From NCBI RefSeq assembly GCF_020360975.1, contig NW_025408670.1, positions 1,736,001 to 1,800,000 on the forward strand: DNA of 64,000 bases. Reading direction: 5' to 3'. The translations under genes and the position numbers were made by a program. Source of the stretch: Hirsutella rhossiliensis (lineage: Eukaryota > Ascomycota > Sordariomycetes > Hypocreales > Ophiocordycipitaceae). The notes beneath the pieces are model-generated. The model searched no databases. It was given only the letters and a program-made list of their open reading frames with translations, and was not told the DNA's origin. Shown in pieces: positions 44,530 to 53,326 of the stretch (position 1 is its first letter; each line of letters begins with the position of its first letter).

Positions 44530-45265
44530 TATGTGCGCGTTATATAATTAAAGAGAATGCGTAGGGAATTACACTGCTACGTGCCATGCGCGCGCAGCTA
44601 ATTTAGGTGTGCGGGTGTGGCTGCGGGGAGGCAGGGCCCGCACGGGCCCTGTTGGCCGAATAGAGATTTCCACTTGGCCGAATAGTAATACTCTATGGAT
44701 TACTTGCTGGACAAGAAGAGCCGCATGGCGATGGGGGGCATCGTCCCTGCCAGGGTCTCGTGTTTCATTGGGGAGTCACGCAGCCTGTGAGTGAGTCATA
44801 GGCATCACCACATCCATGCCGGCCGATTTTTGCCCAGCCACGAATACCCCAAGGCAGATGACGGCGTGCTTTCCCGGCCTCAGGCGTCCGGACAACTCCT
44901 CCTTAGCGGCAGAAGCCAGTACTAGGGCAGACATTAATGTCCCTTGACCCTCTATTTCCGACCGCTAGCAGCATGTCTCGGCCGCGAAAATTAAAGTATT
45001 GGGAGATGTTCAATCCCCAAGAATTACGACTTCGGGAAGAGCCGAGCAAGGACAGGGCGTGATTTGCAAATTTCCATTCGCTGCCTTACTCGTGCCACGC
45101 CCCACTTCATTGGCGCTCGCACCACCCAAAGGTGAACACACTCCTCCACACTCCCTTGTATTCTTACTTTCTTGGCATCATCTGTTAAGGACTTCGCTGT
45201 ACACAACACACATCCGCTAACAAGGGCGTTCTCAACACCACGCTCAGCGCAAGCTGAGGGCGGCG
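44530..45265. other. Intergenic, nothing recognised
   Basis: This is ordinary-composition sequence at the left edge of the non-RIPed island. Short open frames exist but none has protein-like composition or recognisable domains. Confidence 0.5.
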
Positions 45266-45706
45266 ATGGCACCCAACCCCGCGGACCAGGCGCGACTGCC
45301 GCCCCAGGAACAAGAGCCGATGACTCCCACGAACACCCCAGGAGCTGGAGAAGCGCTCCTCCGGCAGGCCCCATGCGCGGGTCTTGTCGAATTATAGTTG
45401 CGACGATGCGCACAGCAATTCGACGACTCTCCATTCGGCTCCACGAGCAGCGACAGCGCCGACACCGACACCGACACCGACCAATTAGATGCTGTAATGG
45501 GAGACGCACCAGACGAAATCGAGACCGACGAGCCGGACGACCTGCCCGAGGCTCAAGGCCCAGCTGTAACGATTGCCCACGCGGCAGAGAGACTCATCGC
45601 CAGCCAGATGGAAGCACAACAGGCAAAGCTGGCCGTCTTCCGCGCATACTGCACCGCCTTCGACCAGACGGCTGCCCAGTTCACCTCCGGAGGTTTCGTG
45701 AGGTAG
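45266..45706 (+). pseudogene. Unknown acidic protein, one in-frame TAG
   Basis: An ATG at 45266 opens a frame of 147 codons to the TAG at 45704. It has one internal TAG after 'GLVEL', at about 45395, where CAG (Gln) would fit. The first part is Pro/Gln-rich. The middle is very acidic with an Asp-Thr repeat ('DTDTDTD' near 45460-45480). The C-terminal part ('AAERLIASQMEAQQAKLAVFRAY') is helical and regular. I do not recognise the family. The 3' end abuts the truncated end of the FunK1 relic on the other strand, so this gene may itself be cut. An open 203-codon frame overlapping it has random-looking Arg-rich composition and is rejected. Confidence 0.45.
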
Positions 45707-46864
45707 CAAGACGTCCCACGGCAGACGATTGCTCGTTGACGGGTGAAAGGCTGCGACTCCAACCGCAGCTTCTTCCTGCCTGAAGTCCCGTCTTGGTCAA
45801 TGTGTATCAGAGGACCGTCGCCATCCCGTTCTATAAACGTATCTAACCCCAGTTCTTCGTTATCCATCATTGCGTAACCGGTGATTACCTGGATGAATAG
45901 TTAGGGCTTCTTATGGATATCGAACGCGCTAGGACTATAACATCCCGAGCGGTCAAATACCTAAACCTCCATCTCGCGCCCGCAGATTGTAACGCGTGAA
46001 CGTACCGACGCGTCGGCTGGCAGGAGAAGACATCTCGAGCGTATCGGCCGATCTAGAGAAGCGTCGCTTTCTTATTATTAGACGCCTTAAGCTCACCAAT
46101 CACTTCGACATCCCTCTAGTCGTGCGCGCTATCTAGCGGCTGCCGATCTTTTTTCTTGATAAAGAGATTGATTTATCGCTGAGCTTCGGCACCGATAAGG
46201 TCTTTCGGGTTCGTGGTCGAATAGTAGCGGCGTCGTTCCTCCGAGAGGAAGTCGTCCTAGAATCGGAACCACCAGTCTAGAACTTCCTCCTATACGGGCG
46301 GGTCAGGAAGATCGGTCCACACGCTATTAGCGTGCCAATCCTTCGTCGACTTATAGACGTCTAAGGCACGGCGCGTCTAGCTTTTCCCCTCGAAGTATTT
46401 CTTAAAGAATCCTCCTACGTCGCGGTATGTGCAGAATCTGATCTCCTTAAAGACCTTTCTTTCCACCACCTCTCGTGTCTGTTCGGCACCTTGCTGCGAA
46501 GCGGAGGAATGGGTAATGGGCGTGCTGTCGAATGTCGCAGGAACGCTTGTAGGAGGTGTTACCCGGGTGAGAGTGGTGACAGATCAAGTACGGCGTTCCA
46601 GATCTCAAAGTTAGACGCCTTTTATAGGACAAGTCTCATAAGCGGGCTGAAGTAGCTGTAGTCGACATCTCCTTTTCGGATGCGTCTAACGAGACCTGCC
46701 AGTCCGGTGATGACATCTCGGTTGCTGATGTTCAAGTCGAGACCAGGAGCTGCTTCTATTCCTATAAAAGCAGAGGAGTTGGGATATTGCCTTCTAGCAA
46801 TTTTGTTCAGAATTGTCGGAATTGCCATGGGGACCAGAGGTCGAGGAGTAGGATTGCTCGGCAT
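45707..46864 (-). pseudogene. FunK1-like fungal protein kinase relic, kinase domain missing
   Basis: From the ATG at 46864 the minus strand reads a FunK1-type N-terminus. After a frame change near 46560, 'FKEIRFCTYRDVGGFFKKYFEGKS', 'ALDVYKSTKDWHAN', 'FLSEERRRYYSTTNPKDLIGAEAQR' and 'IGELKASN' follow (46480-46080). Next come 'MMDNEELGLDTFIERDGDG' (45870-45814) and 'RQRAIVCRGTSCYLTKP' (45750-45700). These blocks match the N-terminal half of fungal FunK1 kinases. Homology stops at 45707 before any kinase catalytic motif. Stops in the middle sit at Gln or Trp codons (TAG), a RIP-type change, although the surroundings are not saturated. Family assignment is from memory of conserved blocks. Confidence 0.75.
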
Positions 46865-47481
46865 CCTAAAGTGACTCCCTTAGGTGGTCCAGAGAGCTGC
46901 CTAAGGGATGGCTCGCGATTATGTCGCGATCATGTTCCGATAAAGTAGCCATGTGATCCGGCGACGTGGAAAATCCGTGACGATTCCGGAATAAGTTGTG
47001 ATTGACAGGCTTAGCGGACACCGCCAGCAAGGTAAGATATCATGGGGATGCTGCAAGAATGAGGATTAGGGGCCCGAAGGAAGTAGTGATGGGTCGAAAA
47101 GCGCGAAGGGACAGCTTGCTGATTCGGAAGAGCGCGTGGCGTGGCTGGAAGTCGGGCCGAAGTTCATCCGGCCCAGCGATACATACCTTAACCTTATGCC
47201 TTAGGCAAACATGTCGCTTTTTCCACTGGCTCAGCCTCAGCCACCATTGACGCCGTCCAAAGTTCTCAACATGGCCTGTGTCACTGTCTCTATGCACAGC
47301 TGGTCTTGCCGCCTGTGGTGGCAGCATTTTCAGTTTGTTCAGGCACAGGGTAGCTGAGAGCCCCTGACTTGAGTCCATGAACACGAAAGTTGATGTTGAG
47401 ATGGCTTGCAAGGCTGATTGCACTACAAGAGTTCGACCTTTTTACGTCCAGCACGTGTCAAAGTTCTTTCAGCGAATACTC

Positions 47482-47514
47482 GGGGGGTTGACTAAGGGAC
47501 TTAGGCTCCCCCCC
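47482..47514 (+). repeat. G/C-run hairpin
   Basis: Six G are followed after a few bases by CTAAG-GGA-CTTAG and then a C-run, so the G-run and C-run can pair around the inner stem with a small mismatch loop. Strand and function are unknown. Confidence 0.5.
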
Positions 47515-47640
47515 ATGGGAGCCAATGCAATGCAATGCAATTTATTCCGCCCGGAGGGACCAACCCTAGAGGGCCGCGACACTAAGCTATTTACAGATCC
47601 TCCACTTTCGACTGCAACACCCAGAAGCCCCACATTTTGT

Positions 47641-47765
47641 TCCTATCCGTACATTTCAGCCTCCAATTTCGCCGTTGACAGGCCTGCTTGAAGGCCATTT
47701 TGCTCCTATCCGTACATTTCAGCCTCCAATTTCGCCGTTGACAGGCCTGCATGAAGGCACATTTC
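47641..47765 (+). repeat. 63-bp tandem duplication
   Basis: Two copies of a 63-bp unit beginning TCCTATCCGTACATTTCAGC start at 47641 and 47704. The first 50 bp are identical and the tails differ slightly. Confidence 0.9.
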
Positions 47766-48208
47766 TCCAAGTGTTCAGCATCCTATTCTCAGCAGCTGAA
47801 GCCCGGTCTGTCAATGAGAGGCTGTATGGTGCTAGTACTGTGCACTCTGGTTTGCTAGTACTGTCATCGTTGGTCCGTGTCTAGTCTCCCGGTTGCCATC
47901 GCGAATTTGATCGTAGCGCGTACTGCTGGTAGGTTCGGCTTCCATTTGTAGGCTCGCGGGTCCGTGCACTCACGGGCCCCTACAGTTAGTCAGTAACGTC
48001 CACAATAAATTTCCTGCGGCGCTGCTGCGGCGCCGCTATCTACGGGCTGCTACTATTCTTTATAGGACAACACTTTGCGCCTCTTCTATGACCCTCTCTA
48101 TGGCATTTGCTACATGTCGGCAGCTTCTTTAAAAGCGGTTGGTCTGCTGGCTGGTCCGCCGGCTGGTCTTACGGCGGCTTGTCAACTGGCTCGTCCGATT
48201 CGTCTTCT

Positions 48209-48276
48209 ACTCGTGCCCGCCCCCACTTTGTGGGTGAGCCAAAGCGAATCCCAATAAAGTGGGGGCGGGCACGAGT
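48209..48276 (+). repeat. 21-bp perfect inverted repeat with 26-bp loop
   Basis: The arm 48209-48229 (ACTCGTGCCC... ending CCACTTT) is exactly repeated in inverted form at 48256-48276. A stem of this length with a GC-rich core is a strong hairpin or cruciform. It lies about 150 bp upstream of the kinase start. It may be a small inverted-repeat element or a transcription boundary; no duplication of flanks is visible. Confidence 0.85.
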
Positions 48277-48348
48277 ACAGCAAGACGGGTTAGAGCTGGC
48301 ATCCATCTTTGGAGAAAGGTTTCTCCGCCCGCGGCTTAAGATACCAAC

Positions 48349-48357
48349 TTAAATAAG
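48349..48357 (+). promoter_or_regulatory. Possible TATA-like element of the kinase gene
   Basis: TTAAATAAG lies about 70 bp upstream of the start codon, followed by a C/T- and CA-rich leader. A 7-bp inverted repeat GGAGAAA/TTTCTCC at 48311-48326 is just upstream. This rests on position and composition only. Confidence 0.3.
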
Positions 48358-48421
48358 CTCAGCCCGGTTTCAAGCCCCTTTCCATACTCACCACACACAC
48401 ATTCTCGTACGGGCCTAAACC

Positions 48422-49300
48422 ATGTCTTCCAACCTATCAGATTCTGAGGTGGTTGAATATCACCATTATTTTCCCCACGGAGTCCGCCGTATTCTAGCTT
48501 CCGGAACTAGTGCTTTCATTGGCGAAGTCGACGACTCAACCGTCTTAAAGTACACCCTCGAAAGGGGCGGTGACATGTCCCGACTCAAGCACGAGCATCA
48601 GCTTCTCAAAATAGTCGGCCGCCATACTCGGATCATTGCGCCAAAGGGGCTGACAGACCATGGACTATACCTTGAGCGTGCCGAAAACGGGACAATCTTC
48701 AATTTTTTTTTGGAGTCGGAGCACCCCACTCCCTCGCTTCAGCAGCGTATAGCTTGGTGTCGAGAGATTGTCGAGGCGGTTGAACACGTTCATTCGAAGA
48801 GGGTTATCCACTGTGATATTAATCCTACGAACATCTTAGTTGATAAAAATCTTCACATCAAGTTAGCCGACTTTCAGGGTTGTTATCTCGCCGAAGGAGG
48901 TGAAGTCGTCATGCACGCTTGTGCTGGCGAGCCTTGCAGATACTTTTGTCCCCGAGAAGATGATTTCGAGGCTAGTTGGCAAACAGACCTTTTCGCCCTT
49001 GGATCAACAATTCATTTTATTGTCACCGGGCATGAGGTCTTCTCAGATATTATCGCCGGAGAAGAACGGTGGGATGAGAGAGTGCAGTCTCGATTTGCGA
49101 GCGGTGTTTTTCCGGATGATTCGCACGCCTATGCAAAAATTACTCGAAAGTGCTGGAAGCGACAATATAGGTCAGCAAGTGAGGTCTTGGAAGACGTTAG
49201 AGCTATCGAGCAGCTCTACATAACGACATCTATCGAAACGGATGCCAGGGCTTGCGGAGGGCTGATAGCTGCTAATCCGAACTGCATTGTTCTCTACTGA
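48422..49300 (+). CDS. Protein kinase-like protein, 292 aa
   Basis: This is a single uninterrupted frame with a good start context (AAACCATGTC). Kinase landmarks are in order: 'STVLKY' with the probable ATP-binding Lys43, an alpha-C type Glu58, 'ILASGTSAFIGEV' in place of a canonical glycine loop, and 'VIHCDINPTNILV' (Asp132, Asn137). 'LADFQG' (Asp150) stands where DFG is expected, and 'WQTDLFALGSTIHFIVTG' (Asp189) is subdomain IX. Variants are HCD for HRD, DFQG for DFG, and no APE motif. Length is that of a bare kinase domain, with no signal peptide or membrane segment. Such small kinase-like proteins are common and variable in fungal accessory regions. Catalysis is plausible but not assured. 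It is the only gene here I consider intact. Confidence 0.85.
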   Translation: MSSNLSDSEVVEYHHYFPHGVRRILASGTSAFIGEVDDSTVLKYTLERGGDMSRLKHEHQLLKIVGRHTRIIAPKGLTDHGLYLERAENGTIFNFFLESEHPTPSLQQRIAWCREIVEAVEHVHSKRVIHCDINPTNILVDKNLHIKLADFQGCYLAEGGEVVMHACAGEPCRYFCPREDDFEASWQTDLFALGSTIHFIVTGHEVFSDIIAGEERWDERVQSRFASGVFPDDSHAYAKITRKCWKRQYRSASEVLEDVRAIEQLYITTSIETDARACGGLIAANPNCIVLY

Positions 49301-50565
49301 GTTTGTTCAATCACCCAACAAACTGTTCCCATTGCGGCCTGTTTTTCCTTCCACCATTAACAGCGCAGATCGTCTCGCAGAGGCTGAAATTGGAAGGTAA
49401 GGGTCAACATGTAAATTGAAGTCCGTCTGCCCTAGCTGGAACAATTTGAGATGGATCAGATGATCCTCTGGAAGAATGCGACGAGAGCAACGAGTGTATA
49501 TCCTGAATGCGACACGTCGCAGACTGATTGGAGCCGAAAGAAGCCCTTCTTCCTAACACTTAGGGCATATGTGGCCTGGCTTCCTGATCAAACTTGATCC
49601 TGTGTACACATCCTTGTAGCCCGTATGCTGCCTTTGGCTACATGTAAACAACGTAATTTTTTCTTGCACATGCTTCGGAGTGGCAGTGCAATTCTGCCAG
49701 GAAGTTTTCGTTATACGTCGCTCGCATCCACAAGCCATAACGACGATAATCTCGTAAGTTCAATCTATAGCATAATTAGCATCAACTTGAATATTTACCA
49801 TCTATTGTCGTATAAGTAGAACAAACGAGCATCAGGAGACACCTCGAAGACAATTACCGACGACAGAAATGCGCGCTAGTGAAGAAGTAAACGGAGATCA
49901 AAGGTAGGTAATTTGAGGTGATCGATACGAGGCAAATGGAGAAGGTCGGTGTCGGCGTATTTATAGACAATTGCATCGTGTTATATGGGGAGTTTGGCCT
50001 GGATTCCGGGCCAATTGATAACTACTCGCAGCCTAGGGGTCTTTCTATTGTGAATAAGTGCGATGAGCAGGTCGGCTCACCAGCTGCACTGCCAAACGGC
50101 TGCAAATGTGGTCACAGGGTAACATTATTTGGTGCAGCTCCTGGCAAGGGGGAAGAGGAAGGCGGGGAAGGCAGGATGTCAAGGACTCAAGCACCCTTAA
50201 CGACGAAACAGAGTGTGAAGAAGGTCTAATGATTCAATTCTTGAGAGTGGGCTCGCCGACCTTCAAGCAATATTCCAGGGTGTGTTGCGTACCATGCAGT
50301 AATGCGGCCTACGCTCGGCATCAATAGCATTGGAGGTCCTGGACGTTAAGGCTTGATTGCGTCACTCGCATTTCGCGATGCTCCCCCAGAACGGACTGCG
50401 CGTAGAGGTACTGGCGATGATGTAACGTGTTACACTCATTTCCCCTCTCCATCCTTGACTTTATTTATAGTGCGGCTGATCACCTCGCTATCGTCCCTAG
50501 GTATCGTCCCTCACACGACCCGTTACGCCCGCAATCATTGCCCCTCGCCATCATCCGCAACATTG
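49301..50565. other. Intergenic, nothing recognised
   Basis: Unique, ordinary-composition sequence with only short open frames. One at 49918-50229 (103 codons, plus strand) has no recognisable features and I do not call it. Confidence 0.5.
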
Positions 50566-51974
50566 ATGTCATCCGACGGTTTACCAGGCCATCACCCGGA
50601 CACTCAACGGATTGTTGAAGACCTTTTCAACTGCTGCCTTATGTACCTTCAGACGAAGTGGACGCGTAAACGAGTACCGAAAGGGTTTTACAAGGCATGG
50701 AGTGAGGCTTCTGCGACTCCCCACGACGGCCAACGATCTACAGCTCAAATTTTCTCCGCCGAGGGAGGATTCGCTGTCTGGCTGGCATTTTTCCTTGCGA
50801 CGAGGAAAGTGCGTGACGCCAGAGGAACCCGAAAGCAGGTCATGGATGCTTTCCAGGCCCTCCCAATAGAAGATCAGAGACCCGCCGCAAGGCGATTAGC
50901 AGCCGTCAGTATTGACCCAAGCGTTCAAGAGGCGATTGATGACCTGCAACAGAGAGCTAAACGTCGCCGTAAGCCAAGTTCTACTCGTCATTGACAGGAT
51001 GTTAACCAGCAGGCAGGGGTCGAGGAAGCAAACGAAGATAGCCAAGGAGAGCAGCCCCAGTCAACGTCTCCAGCCTTTCCGCCGAATCCCAACGACGAAG
51101 TTCGTGAATTAAATACGGGTGATTCTACCTTACACTTTTTGAATCCAGTTACCGCTCATAAATACCGATTCGAGCATGCTTCTGCTTAGGCGACGTCAAA
51201 ATATTTCCCCCCATACATGGATAGCGCGATAAGAAGGGACACGGTAAACCACGAAGGTGTGCTCACTACGACAGCCGCCATTACGATGATTTTCCCGCCA
51301 AATCCTGTCCAAAAGAAAGACTGCGCGATGACTCTAGCCATCGTGAATAACAAGGTTGAGCGCTGCGCTCGTGACCTTTTTGGTGTCAATGTCGAAACAG
51401 ATGGGCAGTTTAGATATATCGTTCTACAAAACGGATCCCGCATCGTACCAACTCCCGAGATTACTCTTTTGGACTGCCAACCCGATGCTATTGAGCCAAT
51501 GTTTGGCCCCAATGCCGCCTGGGCGATCGTCAAGAGTGAATATCATCGACAGGAAGAACAGCTGGGAAGAAGCCACGTAACTGGGTGTGTCTCGATGATT
51601 ATTTCCAGCAATGCAAATGATGGTGCTTGCGTAACACTGAACTTGGGCCTGGCAGAAGCTTCTCATACAAGAAAGCAGCTGTACATTTAGGGTCTAACAG
51701 GTGAAGGTGGGTGTTTCTAGCTTTTCAACTTCCCGCTGGAGAAGTACAAATCGACACTGCTGTCGACAACGGCTTCACCTGCACGGTGTGGGAATTCCTG
51801 CCAAGAACCGACGTGTCCCTGGCGGTCTTTGCTTCGGATGTAAACGGTGCATCCTTGCCAATACAGAGTCTGTCCACGGCCTTCTATCACTGTTGGTACG
51901 GCCTCAAGGCCGTTCTCGAAAAAATCTGCCGCCTTTTTAAGTGGTCGGACTTGCAGACTCTGGACACAGGTTAG
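50566..51974 (+). pseudogene. Unknown fungal gene with a probable intron and a damaged 3' half
   Basis: The likely start is the ATG at 50566 ('MSSDGLPGHHPDTQ'). The frame meets a TGA at 50992, but a 48-bp intron (GTAAGC at 50973, TTAAC branch-like site, CAG end at 51020) removes it and keeps frame into 'GVEEANEDSQGEQPQSTSP'. The same frame then runs to 51690 except for one TAG near 51187, where Gln would fit. It includes 'FPPYMDSAIRRDTVNHEG' and 'RCARDLFGVNVETDGQFRY'. A further protein-like piece 'LPAGEVQIDTAVDNGFTC ... LFKWSDLQTLDTG' continues in another frame from about 51711 to 51974, so there is a second intron or an indel near 51690-51710. I do not recognise the family. Confidence 0.5.
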
Positions 51975-53086
51975 ATAAGGGCTGCTGCTTGGATGTTGCG
52001 ACTTACCATTTGAATGTGCTGCAGACTGCGTCGCAGGGAAAGTTCGAGGTACTAAGACGAGCTTTTGGTTTCGCGCTCTCATAGTTCGTTTGATGACGAT
52101 GCCTGGTAATCGGCGCGGAGCATGAACGAGGTAGCAGATTGAGCAGATTGAAATGCATGAAGTTGCGACAGGGTTTTGATGAGGTGGGGACAGCTTCTCT
52201 GCTTCAGCCTAAACCGCGGCAGAGATTAGGCACAGATGACAACGATGACATGTTGGGCGGGGGAACGGAACCACATGGCGAAAGAAAGCGGGGACGGGCA
52301 TGGAGTTGCATGGACGATAGTAAATTAGCTAGAACGAGAGTCTTATCGTCCTAATGTTCTTTCATTTAAGCAGCATCCGAGGTGCTAACCGGAGGCGGAA
52401 ACGACCACGGTACATCCACTGTCGTTTGATGGGCCGCACTGCGCACACAAGTGAGCGGTGTACGCCTGGCGCACAAGCCGACAGGGCAGCAGGCCGCGTA
52501 GTCAAAAGGGCAGCCGGCCGGGCATTCAATTAGGCAGCCGGCTGCAGTTCTATTGTTTGTCTGCGGCTGACCCAATATTCTAGAGGAAGTATAAGGCAGA
52601 GACTCGTTTGGGTACTTTGGCATTAGAACGAGGAATACGAATAATGCTGAGCGCTGTGAATGAACGAACACTTCAGGCAGGTCCCAAGTCACCTATCATG
52701 TGACAGCCCCGCACGATTTGTCCATGATTCCGCGGGCTGATCACATCCCTGCGGGCTGCCCACGGCTTTGTGGGACGTCCACCGTTCCGTGGGCCTACCA
52801 AGTTCTACGGGTTGTTTGGATCATCCCGACTTATGATGGGATTGCGCCCGTTGGATCATCCCGACTGGGATGCCAGAACTGTGCCATGGATTGGGTCTAC
52901 AATCCAATCTTTCATCAGAAAACTACGTGTGAGCTTGGGCTCGTCTTGGGTGTGCCGTCATGTCCTGAGATCACACTGCTGCGAATACGGGTGGCAAAGG
53001 TGAGGCAGGCTTTCTGTTTCTAATCATACGCGTCGTAATATATCCTGTGTTTCTTTCCCTCCGCCCGACAATTCTGCCTTTCCCCA
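51975..53086. other. Intergenic, nothing recognised
   Basis: Contains a 16-bp direct repeat (TTGGATCATCCCGACT at 52816 and 52851) and a cluster of GGGCAGC-type short repeats near 52480-52550. Short open frames on both strands are not convincing genes. Confidence 0.45.
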
Positions 53087-53296
53087 ATGTTCATGACCAG
53101 CAGCCCCGACGAGGCCGAGATCAGGGAGGATCAGGTGAGAGCCAGGTTTTTGGCTCTGCGAGGCAGTACGAAGCCTGTGTCCAACCAAGCCCCTGATAGC
53201 TCACGTAGTCGTCATGGCCGCGTTCACCTTGACCGGCATTATCCAGACCCGGCCAATTTGCCCTTTGCGCAGGCCCTGAGCGTTCCAGCCTCCTAA
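53087..53296 (+). CDS. Possible small protein, 69 aa, or first exon of a truncated gene
   Basis: The frame starts with ATG-TTC-ATG and is preceded by a pyrimidine-rich leader typical of fungal promoters. The product is hydrophilic, with a charged N-terminus ('DEAEIREDQVRARFLALRG') and no recognised domain. It ends 30 bp before the RIPed Gypsy fragment, which may have removed the rest. Confidence is low. Confidence 0.3.
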   Translation: MFMTSSPDEAEIREDQVRARFLALRGSTKPVSNQAPDSSRSRHGRVHLDRHYPDPANLPFAQALSVPAS

Positions 53297-53326
53297 GTCA
53301 AGCCGACGTGAGACGCATGCAAGCCA

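Larger units (their letters stand above)
46865..48421. other. Intergenic region between FunK1 relic and kinase gene
   Basis: No gene is recognised. Open frames are short and without domain features; the longest, 47040-47423 on the minus strand, has unremarkable composition. The region holds a hairpin at 47482-47514, a 63-bp tandem duplication, and a 21-bp inverted repeat close to the kinase promoter. Confidence 0.5.

Noticed and set aside
45172..45783. Open frame of 203 codons on the plus strand
   Set aside because: The product is Arg/His/Pro-rich with no regular structure and overlaps a better frame (45266-45706) and the FunK1 relic. It is open because of base composition.
49280..49300. Kinase C-terminus 'NCIVLY' as a prenylation signal
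   Set aside because: A CaaX box needs Cys at the fourth position from the end. Here it is the fifth, so it does not fit.
49918..50229. 103-codon plus-strand frame sharing 'NCIVLY' with the kinase end
   Set aside because: The shared six residues are isolated and the rest has no similarity. It is treated as coincidence.
51150..51189. A second intron removing the TAG near 51187
   Set aside because: The only phase-compatible donor is GTTACC, a poor fungal donor with no good branch site, so the stop is left as unexplained damage.
51186..51533. 115-codon minus-strand frame
   Set aside because: It is antisense to the unknown gene at 50566-51974, whose plus-strand translation is clearly more protein-like.
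52366..52692. Cys-rich 108-codon minus-strand frame as a possible effector
   Set aside because: There is no signal peptide at the N-terminus, and the Cys residues come from a short GGGCAGC-type DNA repeat.
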